Source of the DNA: Crossaster papposus | Taxonomy: Eukaryota > Echinodermata > Asteroidea > Velatida > Solasteridae | Assembly (NCBI GenBank): GCA_037893245.1 | Contig: JBAIAA010000110.1 | Location: 1,240,001 to 1,304,000, forward strand | Length of the DNA: 64,000 nt | Direction: 5' to 3' | Part shown: one piece after another, positions 10,949 to 25,900 of the stretch | Layout of the letters: each line of letters starts with the position of its first letter | How positions within the stretch are numbered: position 1 is the first letter of the stretch | Notes under the pieces: generated by a model | What the model was told of the DNA's origin: nothing | The model's input: the letters and a program-made list of their open reading frames with translations, nothing else | Databases searched by the model: none | Position numbers and translations under genes: made by a program

Positions 10949-13900
10949 CTAGTTGAGAAACAAAAATGTCGAAGTGAAGGTGGAAGCTGCATTGTCTAAA
11001 TGAATTTGCAAACTATATTTTGGTTCATGTGGCGATACAGAGACTCCTCTTGGCAGCCATTTTGTTTTGATCATTTTACAGTTGAGGCAAAAGCGTGAAA
11101 CCATAATTTGTGCCGCAACCTTTCTCTCGGTTTTCAAGAGTTTGGAAATTTGAGTTAAATACCCTGTGAGGTAATCTCAAAATAGTAAATCCAGAATATA
11201 TTAAAAAATAATAAATTACAAACCGGAATCTTATTGTAGAGGTCCAACGTCGTAATTTTGTGTGGAATAACTGTACACAAATACTTGTACTCACCAACTA
11301 CGAGCCAGATAAAAAGACGAGCCCACGTGGCAGGGGACAGCTTAAACATCAGGTAGGTGTTACACAAGAGCGCCAGCAAAGGTAAGAAGGGCACAAAGGG
11401 CGTCTTGAAGTAGAGCTCCATACGATTCTGAGGCTGGGTTTCTATGACAACGACCAGGCACACAGTGGCGGCAAGGAACAGACAGAGTAGGGTGATGGAC
11501 CACCACTCGATGCGGTATATACTGTCCATGCCGAAGGCCAAGAGGGCGCTCAGGCTGCAGAAGACGGCTACCAAGATGGCGAAGGCTGTGGCCACAATCA
11601 TGTATGTCTTGGCCGTTGGAGGCGCTCTGGCCTTTTTCTTCTCGGCCTCGCTTGGATCCGTGGCCTCGTTTTGGAGCACGCCGTAGCCGGCTATGGATGA
11701 GGGTTCGTCTGGCTTGCTGGCTGCTGAATCATCTGGCGTGTCTTCGGTGACATCAGGTGCAGCGGCGTCCGTGTACTTGATGTACTTCCCCGCCGATTTC
11801 TCCACTAGGGATAAAGACTCCTCGGCGGCGCCCTCCTTCGACAGCCTGGTCATCTCCTTGACCTCGTCTTTGCTCAGACCCACGGTCTTCGGATGGTACC
11901 GGAGCAGCAGCACGCTGGCGGCCACCAGACTGTAGGACAGCAGGGTGCCTATTGACATCATCTCCACCAGTTGCTCCAGATTGAATATCAGAGCCATGAC
12001 AGCGGTCACGATACCAGAAAAGACCGCCGCGATGACTGGAACATCCGTCCTGGCGTTGACGCGAGACAGGAACCTGAAGAGCAGGCCGTCCTTGGCCATG
12101 GCGTAGATGATCCTAGGTAGCGGGAAGATGGACCCCAACATAGCGGAGGAGAGACCCAGCAATGACCCGATCGCCACGATGTAACGACCGGCAGGCATGC
12201 CACGCTGCTGGAACACCTCGGCCAACGGGGCAAAGGAGGACAGTAGATTATAGGGCACCATCAGGGTAAGGATGGCGGACACGCTGATATAGCACACCAT
12301 GCAGATAAGGAGAGTGAGGGTGATCGCTATCGGAATGGCGCGACTGGGGTTCTTGGCCTCCTCTCCGGACGTCGCGATGGCATCAAAACCAACGTAGGCG
12401 TAAAAGCAGGTGGCAGCTCCGGCAAATACCTGTGGAGAAAAAAATACATAAATGAATCAGAACACGTGATCGATGGGGCATCAAGTTTTGCCAAATTGTG
12501 ACGAAAGTAGCCGCTACAGGGTTACAGCATACATGAGGTAACCAAGGATCAGGCGTGTGCTTGTTGTTACTCCATAAAACAATTATACCAAGTTCAAGAC
12601 GTACCCCAGAAGCACCAAATGGGAAGAATCCTTTATTCCCGGTCCAGTTCTCCCCCTCAACGTAGAAAGCGCCCGCCACGATGACAAACACGATGACCAG
12701 GAGATTGACCCCCGTCAGACCCATCATGACCACCGTGGACATCTTGGCTCCCACGGCCACGATAAAGGTCAACACGATCAGCAGGGCAAAGGCCAGAATG
12801 TCCGGGTAATCCCCGAACCAGGGCGAGTCGAAGCTGCCCACGTGCGCCTTGATTGACGTGCTGATGGTCCCGTTGACGATGGAGTCTAGGTACTGAGACC
12901 ACGCCTTGCCGACGGTCGCCGCGGCAATGATGTTGTCCATGATCATGCTCCAGCCAATCACGAAGGCCAGAAACTCCCCCACCGTGACGTAGGAGTAGAT
13001 GTAGGCGGAGCCAGCCTTGGGAACGCGAGCCCCAAACTCGGCATAACACAGACCTAACAGAAGAAAACAATAAGATGTGTTAATGCGGCGGGATCGGCCA
13101 ATGATGAATGAACAAAATTCCTTCGTTGGATTCGTCTATATCAGATGAGCTACCATTGGTCCTCTCTATGGAAACGTTATGCATATGCAATGAACTTGCC
13201 GCATATATGAATATCAGCCTGGTTCATAATGAGTTAAGTCGTTAGACTGACCCTCTCGGGTAGCAGTACGGCTCATTTAGTTGCACGGACAAAGACTAAC
13301 CACCCGATGGCTCATCTCCGACTCTCCCTGGGGCTATAGCGCCCTCCAGCGATACAACATAGCTTTGCTAAACAACGAAAGACGTTCAATATTATATTAC
13401 CAGTTCCTTTGTTAGAAAAGAAGACACTCGATTAGTCTCAACAACAGAACAGAAATTGTCGTAAATCATTCATTTATTTTCGTAAATCCTTATTGTCAAC
13501 ATGCAGAGAGACTCTGTTTGCTGCGTTTACCTCGCACGCCGCTTACGCCACTCTGACGTCAAGCGTGACGTTCTCTACGTCAATTCAGCGCCACGCATAC
13601 CATGCACTATTCACATGCATCCAAAGCCCAGAGCCTTTCGACTCTCTATCTACAGCCCCATTAGCAAGACGGAAACCTGGACCGAACTCTAGAGTGATAT
13701 TAGTGCTGAAGTGGCCGCCCGTGCGGGATTCGTTTGGCTATAGTAACCGAGCTGACTGTGCGAGAATGTATTTTGAGCCGACTCTGCCGAGCAAACAGTC
13801 CTCCCGACAAATTGGGGTCGTTTGGATGTCTATTTGTCCCCCGTTCAATCAAGGGCCTGTATCATGTCAGTTTCGCGCGAGGATATGAGTGTATGCATCT

Positions 13901-16900
13901 ACATGTACATGTACGTTTGTTTATGGTGTAAATCTAGGAGTTTCCTTTGTTCCTCTCGAAAATATCCTTTGTTTTTCCGACGGCTCTCATTGGTTTTGTA
14001 CACGAATCTCAATCGAGGTCGTCCTCGATTCTAACCCTAACCCCAATTCACCTTCGTGTCGTCAGGTATGTGTCCTCCACTTACACCATAAACAAACGCA
14101 CGTAAACACACCCAAACAACAGCAATAAGACCACACATAGGGTAGCGTTTTTGGAATCACTGGTGTAAACGTAAAAGAACTCTCTTCAAATAAGGAAGGG
14201 AACACAAATTGATAGCAATAAATTCGTTGGCGGATTCTGTCACAGAACCTTCTTTACTATCCACCACACATTCAACTTGCCTCGATCGAGCAAATTAATC
14301 ACAAACAAACGTTGATATAATGTTGCCACTCAAGATTGTCTGCATCGTTGCCATTATCCCTGCAGTGTCAAACATAATACCTTAACGGGAATTTGCAAAA
14401 GAATCTTGCTGTACCTTGGCCAAGCGAACGTTGACACGATTTAAATAAGAATCGAATTGTGTTTCCCTTGCAAACACAATGTGATGATAGCACAATGCAT
14501 TAAACCTTTAGAGTATAACCGAAGGGTTTGTGTGCTAGCGTATTGTATTCAGATTACTATATAACCATGCTTGGGAAAAGCATCTCAGTTTTACATTTAT
14601 TCCCGTCTTTACCATACCAAGCAACACAAAGTATGGCGGCATCGGATACACAAAGGCAATGTAAAGACCAAAAACCTCCCATCGTGAGTGGGGCTCCACA
14701 AACGTCAAGATAATTTCATTTGGTGGCAGCGTCCAAGGGTAGCGTAATGAAATTACGTTGTTTTGTGTCTGCTTGGCGACAGCCGCAGATAGCGCAGACG
14801 GGTTGCCGTTACAATTATACTCTCTCGAAGAATAGAAATAACCCACAAGGGAAAAAAATTAAAAGGGAAGAATCGTCAGTTGCTTGGCAAACGTGATGCT
14901 CTCTCATGTCTGCTCCCGCCGGCCAAGACAGCATGCGTTTTATCGACCAAACTCTCAGTGCATGGATTTCTGAAGCAGTACTATCTAAACTAACGCCAGT
15001 CGTCCATACAGTGTTGAAAAACAACGGTACATGTATCTTACGATTAAGTGTTGGATTCAACAAGACAGTCATATTTTGAATAAGCCTTAGCCCCCCCCCC
15101 CCCCCCCCCCCTCCCCCCCCCCCCCGCTTTCCTGTGACGAAAACATGTTTGACATTAACTTGTTTTGCATTTGGTCAGTTTCCACACGTGCAATTACCCT
15201 CGGAAATTGGATTCATTTCAACAAAATATTGATGGGTATAAATTATCCGGAAGTCAATATCGTTTCCCTGTCAAGTCGTTGGCATTCTAATCCCCATTGG
15301 GTTGTATAGTCTGCGCTTGTGCAAGCATAGCAAACAGAAGTGTCAACGCAAGATGCCAAATAAAATTAAATTTTAGGGCCATGTTCATGCAGATACGTAA
15401 TACTATATAACATTCCTAACCAAATTGACCCAGAATTTGGACTCTAATATTTGGCGAAATGTTTATGGTTTCAAATGTTGTATATGACATTCAATAGATT
15501 TAGGAAACTATATAGGTTGGTTCCCTGCGCTTTATTTTTTGAAATCGCTGGCTTAATTGTGCTGAACTTTGTGCGTTAGCTACCTGTAAGGACGTGTGAA
15601 ATGTTTCGACTCATTGGTTACATGGATGCATACATGCCTCAACAGACAGAATTTGAACTTTTGCCCATCACCTGTGAGGGTTTAAGTGTCACTTGGCCTT
15701 CAAACAAACGTCACCTGATCTGCACCTGACCATGCAATTGACATATTTACCGATGTACTCTGCAGTTGGAATCAAACAATTTTATGTTTGAAAATAAAAT
15801 ACAAGAGTGGAGGTTCTTATTATACTAACCTATACTAATAACATTGGGGATTAAATTCGATCTATTGGTTTAAATTCTATTCAAAGAAAAACTAACTTTC
15901 CCCTATAAGATTAAGCAGACAATTCAACATGACAATGGAACAACAAACTTCATTAAGTTACAGGCATCGAATGATCAAGAAACGACTACTAAAGAGATAA
16001 TGTTTACGATTTGCAAAAATAATGAGATATCTATAGAATTTAAACACTAACTGAAAATTATTCATGACTAAAAAAAACAAAAGATCAAGTAAAAATATTA
16101 ATGAAATGCTATTATTACTTTCTTTTGCATTATAGGCCTGATAATAATTTTGTATTTGTATGCATTCATAAATAAATTGTCGAGATTAACGACCACTTCA
16201 GGAGTTGAAATATTAATCCGCGTTGACCAGGGCCCTATGTCGATCTTGCAATCGGCAAAGCGTAAGCGACCATTCGTGCGTGCATCATCGTGGATAATTG
16301 TACACGTTCTTGCTGGTACACGAAGTCCGCCCGGAAAGCCGAAAAGTCGTATACTGCTTCAATAAAGTGACCATATGGTTCATGCAATCACTAGACTGGC
16401 ACGGGTCGTTCCTTTGCTTAAATCTCGAAAGATTCACACAGCGTTATTTTTGGTTATTGTGAGAACTGATATGTAATAATCAATCCCGAATTACTGCGTG
16501 AACGATCTCGCATTGCACTCTACAAAGTACGCGCCTCAATATGTTTTATTAACAAGCTTCAGGGAAGGACTCGAAGATTGAAATACTGAGAGTTAAATTT
16601 GCAAGTAAAAAACCACAAAACACAAAACAGCTATCGCGCCTTTAAGTAATAAAACTGTTTAGTCTTAAACATCACCAGTCCCAATACAAAATTTGGAAGG
16701 ATATGTCCCAGAACATTGATTATATTGCAATAATTGTCTTCATCTTTGTTAAAAAGCATTCAGAGCTTAAACGAAAATGCAAATTAACGGAAGGGCATTT
16801 TGTATTAAAAAGAGATTTACCATGGCCTCAGCTCATCAGATTATTAGAATTATAGTGACAACATAAAACTACCCAACTTGAATATAAAAAAGGACTTTAT

Positions 16901-19900
16901 TTTATGTTCAACTACCCGGTACAAATGCATAAGCTGCCTTCGTCTCTAACACGTTGTATAGGAAAGAGAAGCACAGAGTTTCCAAATGTAATGAAATTTA
17001 TCCCGCTCACCGCCTGACATTTTCTATCGCATCCCAAAATTATTCACGGTTTGTCGATTTCTATCGCCGCAAAACCGCCGCTGCTTAAGGAGTAGATAAT
17101 CCACCAATGCGTGAGCTAGAGCGGTGGGACAATACACATTCGAAGAAAGTCAGACAACTGCAGGCTAGAAATAACGATAAACATGAAGACAAAAAGACCA
17201 AAAGAGAGAATAGATTTCTGCATTTACGTCAAAGTAAAGAATATAAGAATGCGATCAACAATGACGAAAGAGACCTACGTGTAAAGTAACCATAGCAATA
17301 CGCATTCCATACAAAAATATTCACATATTTAGAGGAAGATTACATGTCCTAACCAAAGGGAATCGGATAGCTCAATAAAACAGGATAAATAGAAGGAACG
17401 TCTGTTTGTTTAATTTGAGGGTAGATTTTCTCATATTTTCAATCATATTATTTTAAGAGAAAGCTTTTTTTGGTGACTACATTATTAAAAATGTCATGCA
17501 CTGCTAGCCATATTGATTAATAATACCAGTTCGATACATGTAATGCCTTTACCAGTGCAATAACTATTTGTGATTATTGTTGCCATGTGCTGATGATCAT
17601 TGCATGAACAAGAATACTCGCACTATAGTAAAACATTGACATGCTGACAGTTTGAGTCTTCAGTTGGGCTATTGACCAGAGACCAATTCCGTGGAGCTGC
17701 TATAAGCACACAAAAATCAACATGAATATTCTTCCTTGGCAAACATAATGAAGTTTGAGCTGGTAACCTGTTTTCATTGAGCAAGTTTTGTTGTGCAAAG
17801 CAAATTTGTGTGCTTAACAGCTCCATAAAATTACCTACCTGGTTATTTCACGCTTAACTGAAGGAAGTACCAAACTATCTGTCGCTTAACCTTGCAAAAG
17901 CATGACTTACACTATTAAACTCCTACTCAAACGGTTACAACTCTTGAACTATTACACAAATATATAGTCGTAACTATATGCATAATGTATATTACCCTTC
18001 CCAATAACAGAGTCAACTTGGGATTGTGTTCGAACAAATCTACAGGTAATCGATTTTCTTCATATCAGACGGAGAACCAGTTTACTTTGTGCTTTTAGTC
18101 CTCCAAACTAAACTAAAAACGCAAGTAAGAAAGAGTCGCGAAGTGCATGCTACAATAAATTTCAATCGTTCTTGGTGTCTCCTTCATCAACCAGCGTGCT
18201 ATCGGCCATACAACACATTTGGTAATAGTGCTTTACAAAATGTGAGTGCGTGGGCTATCTACGAGGTCTCGTGTGGACTATGAAACTGTTGTTGGTTGAA
18301 ATTGGCAATAACCGAAAATAATTGTTTGTCTGGTGTATAAGCAGCACAATAACATTTGAGAAGTCAAACCTGTTTTCATCTTTGAAAAATACTGGGAGCA
18401 GTTGGGTTCCCCAAGCGAGGTGGCAAAGTAACTTATAATCTGCTGATCGATCTGTCATCTTTTTAATATTTTGATGGCCGCTCTTTCCCGGGCAGTTTTT
18501 GTTTAAATTCCTAAATTGCCAGAATCGGTTTCAGACAAGCATACAGCAGGTTGAAATCTTCTGGCGCGCCCAATAAATCCTGATAAGCAGGGCCTCAGCG
18601 AGCATCGGCCCCCGCGGGCATCGAGTAGAACGACTCGTCGAAAACAAATGTTTTTTTCCTCCGGGAAATTTGTCAAGTTGATTGAAGGGGAGAAAATGGT
18701 TAAGATAATTTAAGCCCGTCAGGCTGAGATGCTATCAACGAGCGGCTGAAATGGGTTTCTGATTGGCAAGCATCAAGTGCACTGATTAAGAAAATTCTAA
18801 CATGTTTTCCATTTTACCAAGCAGATATCAAGTATACAGAATTGTCAATTGTTCTTAAAGGGAATATACAACATTTGCAAACATCAATGACCAAATGACC
18901 AAATTATCACAACATACTTTTCCATCGGTTGCCGCCAAACTGTGGAACCAACTACCTACTGCTGTGCAGACGGCCTCATCTGTTGACCAGTTCAAGAAAC
19001 TACTCAAGTCACATCTATTCTGCTAGAAATTACTTATTACCAGCCTACATATACTTTACTAATCTCTGAGAAGTGTCTAACGTTTGTTTTAAGTGGCCCA
19101 AACATTGTGGAGCGTGTGTGCAGCGCTTTGTAACTGCAAGGAAAAGGCGCTATATCAAAAGTTCTTTTGGATTGGATACTTTACTGGACTGTTAGGGAGT
19201 GGCAGTATGAAGCATTCTGTAAAATATCGGCTCCTGATGTGCGGACATTCTCAAGTAAAGTGGTATTTTTGTATCAATTTCCAACGCTGGTCGGTCGACC
19301 TGAGCGCTAGAAAAAAACTATTATTTTTTTTCAAAAAATGCTCCTAGATTCTACAGCAATAATGATTACACATCTGACCTTACAAATCCCCAACATCTAC
19401 AAATTGCTCCGTTTCATCTAAAGTGGGGTCAGTGTACCCGACTACAAGAAAACGATTGGTTTTCTTGATTTTTTCCCAGCATCTACGAACCCAAAACGTC
19501 AAATAAGTCAGTGTAACAATATTTGCTATAAGCCTATAAGCCACCGATCTATTAATTTCTGAAAATTACAATAAAAGCAAATGCGTACATTCCCTTTAAT
19601 ACAAGTGTGTGAGTTTTCTGTGCTAACTTCCTATATCTTTGCATTGTTACACGTTCCAAAACACATAAATACATATAAATTGTGCTGGAGTTAATGGCCT
19701 TTAACAGCAAGGGTTTAGTAATGAATTTATGAGGCTATTTTTCACTCAGCTGGAACATTTTTATCCACGCTTTTTAAAGCTCAGTCAGGCATAAGTAACC
19801 TAATGGATCAAAGTCGCAATGGAAGTCGCATTGAGCCAATTTAATACAGATCAAGGGATTTACCAAAGCACGCGTGGGGGACGACGGGTCCAAGCCAAAA

Positions 19901-22900
19901 CCGCATGCCGATGACGTCACTATGACGTAAATGCCTCCTTTCGGATCTCTGTCGAACGTGCTCTGAAAAGTAATCAGGCGATCTGGGAGCATATACCGCT
20001 AAAAAAAAGAACGCTATTTCATGGAAACAAGATCGGCGTCAATGTAAAGGCTCAGTTAAATTCACAACCAATAAACCTGAGTAAAACAACATGGCGAAGT
20101 TTTGTATAAGGCAATGGCCGCAATCTCGATACGGATTTTGTTTTTCGTAGAATTGAACATCAATGACCGACAGACTAAAAAACAAGATGTGCATCAACAG
20201 CAGATATTATATCACGACGCACTCTGGACACCGTACGCATGACCGCACCGGACTTTTTGCCATCCGTCACGGTTAAAACGCTTCTGATTGGCCCACTGAG
20301 CGCATTTCACGCAGACGTTTAGACTGCGCACGCTCTGTGACCCTTGACTGATGTCTATTCTCTCTCTCTCTAATGTCAATCTAAAGTAGTTCAGTCGTTA
20401 GTAACCAAAACTTTCCATTGGTGACGTAAGTTTTTTCTGTTTAATCACAGTTACATCTGTAACACTGCTGTTCTTACGTGAAAGTAAATTATAAAAGCAA
20501 GTCATTCCGGCAGTTCAATGTAGTCGATTTACCTCAAAAATTAAATCCGACTAAGCCAGAAACTATTCTTTCGCATTTAGCTACACCCTAAAAAAATACC
20601 TGTGCCAGGTGCTAAAATTAGAATAGCGCCAATTTGGTGTGTCGTATAATTGACATTGTAAGACCTTATTTTGTCATGAAGATATTCTCGCTGAAATTGT
20701 CGATTTTGGCAGCGCACAAGCAGTGAGACGCAAAGACTTAAAACTCACAAGATGTAGTCTTTGAGGCAAAATACAAATAAAAACACTGCCTCCGAAAGTA
20801 ATTCGACGCCTACACGACTGGCTGCGAATCGGGACATAGACTCGGGAGTTTGGATAGTCCCCGCTCGGAGGTGCTGTATAAACACACCTCCGCTAGATTG
20901 GCCATCTCGGAGAGATAAGCATGAATATCAAACGGGTCTTGAGAATTCACGCCTTCGTGTACATCCAGAATCTTCAACTTGCTAAGGTCATTAAAGAGGA
21001 GTTTATAAGAGATGTAGGGAAGGAAGGGCACAGAATCATGAAAACCCGGTATTTTTTCAAGGGAAAATGTGATCTGAAATTCGGTACCCTCTGGAGACCT
21101 GAACACAATGTGTATAATGGAGACAAAAGGTCTCCGGAGGGTAAATTTCTATAGATGAATAGGTCTCCACTGGGAATTTCACGAATTTGATTTTTGGAGT
21201 GTACATTGTGTTTCCATTATACTCCAAGTTGTAAACGTTGACAATTAATCGCTTGAGCAATGCCACATTATGATAATACCTAGTTTTTGAGTAATTTGAA
21301 TTACTCAAAAACTAGGTTTAGGATGTGGGTTGGGGTTAGTGTTTGGGTTAGGGTATAATATAGGGTATATTGGGTCGAAATTTCAACCCAGGAAATTAAT
21401 TGTGGTTGAAATAGGAGCATTTTGAAAAAGGTGCCCGACTTTTTAAGCAGTTTGTACACGAGAACAAAGTCTCCACTATAGGATACAAATTTGAGAGTGT
21501 ATGGATCAGAATGACCCGTGTGTGGATCAGAATGACCCGTGTGTGGATCAGAATGACCCGTGTGTGGATCAGAATGACCCGTGTGTGTGGAATTTGTTGA
21601 TCCCTGTGTGTGGCTCATCATGATCCAACCGTTGGTCAAGTTTGACCAATTTGAGTGCATCCTAGTATTAAAAAAAAACGAAAAAAAAATTCCAATCGAT
21701 ACAGCGAACGAAATTAACGGCGCATTAAAAGAAAATTTATTTGACTCAAATTACAACAGTACTACCAGCAGGATCAAGTTTCGTTTTCGAAACTCATGAA
21801 TTTGGAGAGGATTCGGATGGCGCAGCAAACAGGCCGGTACCTAAGAACATTATGCTAATGAACATATCCACCTGAAAACAAACGGACACTCGAAGTGCCA
21901 AAAACCATCTTGAAAACCAGCTATAGTTGGTAAGACTAGACGGGGTGTTACGATGAAGTCCTTCTTACAATTCCCTCAGCTGACAAAAACAACAGTCGAA
22001 ATTTGCTTAAATAATAGACACGTTCCGCGAGCAGACTGTTACATGATATATCAACGCGACTAAAGAGGCAATCACGGCATTATGCCGCGGTAGCATTAAT
22101 AATGCGCTCGACGGAAAGGGTATTTACTGGCAAGGGCGGGGACTAAGAAAATGCACCATATGGATATTTTGTATATGGAACACAGTCGTGTATATAGTGA
22201 AATAAGACATGTCCTGTATTTGGGGGTATATCTCAATCTGTTTCCACAGTGTTTGACTACCAAGAGCCCAATTATATCCCGGCGTTGTCACGAAATCAAT
22301 CTTTCGAAACGGATCCTGAAATTCTGCCCGCAGCCAATCATGGCTGTTTACTAACGTTAAAAAAAGGCACGAAAAAACGAATGTAGACGGTCAAACTGAA
22401 CTGCTGGCTTAATTTGATTCTGGACACAAGGACAATTGTTTAACCTAAGGAGAAAGGTTTTTGCACCCACGAGTTGTTGCACCCAAAGTCAGACCTCTCT
22501 CTACAATAAAACAAAATGACGACACAAGCCTTATACCGACGAAAAACAACAATAATAAATGGATACTTTAAGATATTAATGAACGGAAACTCGACCATAT
22601 GTTCAGTCTACCGACAGCTCTATCATCAGGGTAAAGTCCGTTCCTTTAATGACGTAAGCAGGATGACAAACAACCAGCCATAATAATAATTATGCACAGG
22701 TTTCGCTGTGTTGCCGCGCAAGAATATAATTATTGTCAGTGTATTAATAGACGGCAGTTTGTTGATTAATGGTTTGGTCTAAAAGCTTGACCGACTGAGC
22801 GCTAGTGTGTTCTTGTCGCATTTTAAATTGAAAATTAGGGAAACACAATATGTGACTTAGGCCTATGTTTTTCGCCTCTATGGAGAAAACATCCGGAGGC

Positions 22901-25900
22901 GGGCGGGGCCAGGTGCGGTTCAAGTTTAACTACCTTTTGGGGATGGTGCTTTATATTAAAATACTTGTCTTTTCATTTTTTTGAAATTAAGGAGAAGTTT
23001 GATGAATGTTCGATTTTAATACATATGAGTTATTGTTAAACAAAATCTAAACTAAATTTCAGAAGGAAACCACTCAATGAATCGAAATATTCCTATCAGT
23101 AATGTAAAACCAGATGGGAAATGTCATTACATGTACTAGAATAGTCAAATAAGTACTTAGCAATTACATTGTAAGTAATATATTCTGGAAGAAAAATCTC
23201 GAGGGAAACATGCATAGAATTTTCCACATAGTCCCTCAGGGAAAAATCCTACCGACAAATGCGCACGCGCACCCGTTTGGCAAGCCCTGCGAAACTGAAA
23301 TCCCGCGGGTTATCGTATAAAATACCGCGCGAATGCAATCAAGCCGTGCATGCAAAATCGGGCGGTAATTTGAGCTATTAGCACTTGACTGCACCTGAGC
23401 CTGCTTGGCCCGTAGACGTTGTTCACACAGGTATAGCGCACGATCTATTTTAAGGTGGTTCTCTTAGACGGGAAATCGAATCGGGCGATTGCTATCGTAG
23501 ACGACCTTAAGGGAACAATACGGACTTCCTTGCATGTTTAAATAAAAGGCTAGCGGGATAATTGGTACTTGACCGCAAACGTAAAATTAAAGTGAACAGA
23601 ACCGAATACCAAACAGGCCAAATACCCAAAATATTCTGCCTAAAATGACATAATTTGGCATACAGGAGAAAAATAGTCATAAAATTTGGTTAAAATTTAA
23701 CCAAACACTGTGCTTATGAGGGGGACTGCATGATACGTTTGAAGCCTATAAGGTAGGAGTAAGTCAGTTTTAGAAAATCAAATACATTTATTTTTCAACA
23801 TAGCCCTTCCTCCATTTTCAGCACACTTTATTAGTCCAGCGGTAATGGAGCATATGGATCAATTCTGCGTTGAAGCCGCATCGTAATGTCTAGTAATGTC
23901 ATGACATTCAAACGCTCGCCGTTCATTGTGTTTCCATTATACTCCAAGTTGTAAACGTTGACAATTAATCGCTTGAGCAATGCCACATTATGATAATACC
24001 TTGGCCCTTATTAAAAAGAAGGATAACAAACGGTATGGCGCTCAGACTGAGGAGAAACCATTGAAACACTAATAGGGTCATATGGCAGCATACGTGTGAC
24101 TGTCATTTTTTTATAATTATGACGATCACCATACACTGTGGAACTCCCGACCGAAAGAATTATAAAGACCTCCCACTGTAACCGATCGTGGCGCGGATAT
24201 GCCGCGCGGTGATGATGTCGGAATTCTAATTACAAAACGCACGAGCACACAATGTAACAACGAAGTGCGATGTTCTACCGTTGAATACCGGTACTGTTCC
24301 TTATCTCATCCCGAGGGCAAATGTTTTTGTTTTTGTTACACAGAAACGATCTTTGCTCGGGTATTGGAGCGAGAATACAGGCATCACTGATCTAGTGGTC
24401 CAAGCAGACAAGCTTAGCCGCGGGAGGTTTTTATCCTTTGATAGTTTCGCATGCTGTATGTGTGTTCATACATGACTGTGTGGGATTAAAGGTAGTACGC
24501 GTATACAATTTGCAGCTATCGAAAAGAAACAGAGGCGACCATTTTATTATTTATTTATTATTTATTTATTTATTATTTACCCTGGGGTAACCTCTCAGTG
24601 AAACACTGTTTTTCAGAAGGCCCCAGCAGTTATACAATTACAATAAAATAAATATAACAGGTTTAAGATAAGGACAGCAACATAACACATTTATAAAATT
24701 CGTTAAAAATACCAACAAATTTAAAAGCACACCAAAAGGACAGCAATAATATAAGACACCAAGAAAACAGACATGTTCATTTCTTGAAAAGCAGGCTTTT
24801 GTATGTGTTTTTGAAATTGGCTAGAGTAGCAGGCAGTGGGCATTTAAGTATTGTGGGTAAGATGTTATTATTGAAAAGCTTACTTATTGTAAAGACATTG
24901 AAAGAATTCAAGGTAGGATACACCATTCGCAGATATCGAGAAAAAAGTTACTATCGAATTATTAAGGAATATCTTACTTATTTGAAAGTAAATAACGATT
25001 GTAGGCATCCAGCAAAACGATTGCGCTAGATATTCTGTAATTGAATTAAAGACAAAAATCACGATCGCTGGACGGCGATCACGAAAAAAACAACACGAAC
25101 AACATAAGAACCACTGCCCGACGCCGGTTAAAAACGAACGGTTTTTTTTCTTGCTTTCCTCAGCATTCATGGTTGTAAAACTTCGGACAGGTCAGTTAAA
25201 CGATTAATTACTATACAACCCTCCAAATCCACCCATTCCTGATAATTCAAGCAATTACCAATAGTGTATCCTACCTTTACACTCCCTATGAAATTACTTC
25301 TCCCGACATACTGTAATTTTGAAGAAAATAACGAAAGGTCACTCCCGAAGATCCGACAACAAGTCGCAATTCAAAATACATGTCTGATTCAGCAACATTT
25401 GAATTGAGATCTGCAATCTTTCTTTCTCGGAATACATACCTTTCACATAAATTACACTTCATCAGGTTTAACAAAACACATGTTGTGTGATTGTGGGCAC
25501 GTTTGCTGATCCAAACGAGAAAATATGTACCAAATAAAATTAATGGTCAACTCTACCTATATACTTAACAATAATGCAGAGTCATTTATTTGTTTGTTGG
25601 GTGTTTGTTTGTTTGTTTGTATTTTACCTGCCGGATCGGGAGCAAGAAATAAAAAAATAAAAAAATAGAAATGACTTTGAAATTCCGCCCGCGAAATGTC
25701 AAAATGTTTTACCGCTACTCAAGTTTTCCTCTTATACGCAGCTCATACATTTTACAGCGTGTAGAATTTATCTTCGTGTGCTGCTAACACAAACGCGTGA
25801 TTAAAACCGCCTCCCAAATGTAACATTATATGTTTACTCAAATTTAGGGTAAACAGGTTAGCGAGAAAGTGGCACGTGACAAATGTCTGGCAAGTTGTAT

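Noticed and set aside
12657..13070. 137-codon minus ORF overlapping CAT exon 2
   Set aside because: Wrong frame over a GC-rich exon; the CAT frame is the homologous one.
13493..13888. 131-codon plus ORF in CAT intron 1
   Set aside because: No recognisable domain, overlapping open frames in other phases, no splice signals that fit.
21301..21660. Minus ORF with HTGHSDP repeats
   Set aside because: Frame kept open by a 21-bp tandem repeat; no other protein signal.
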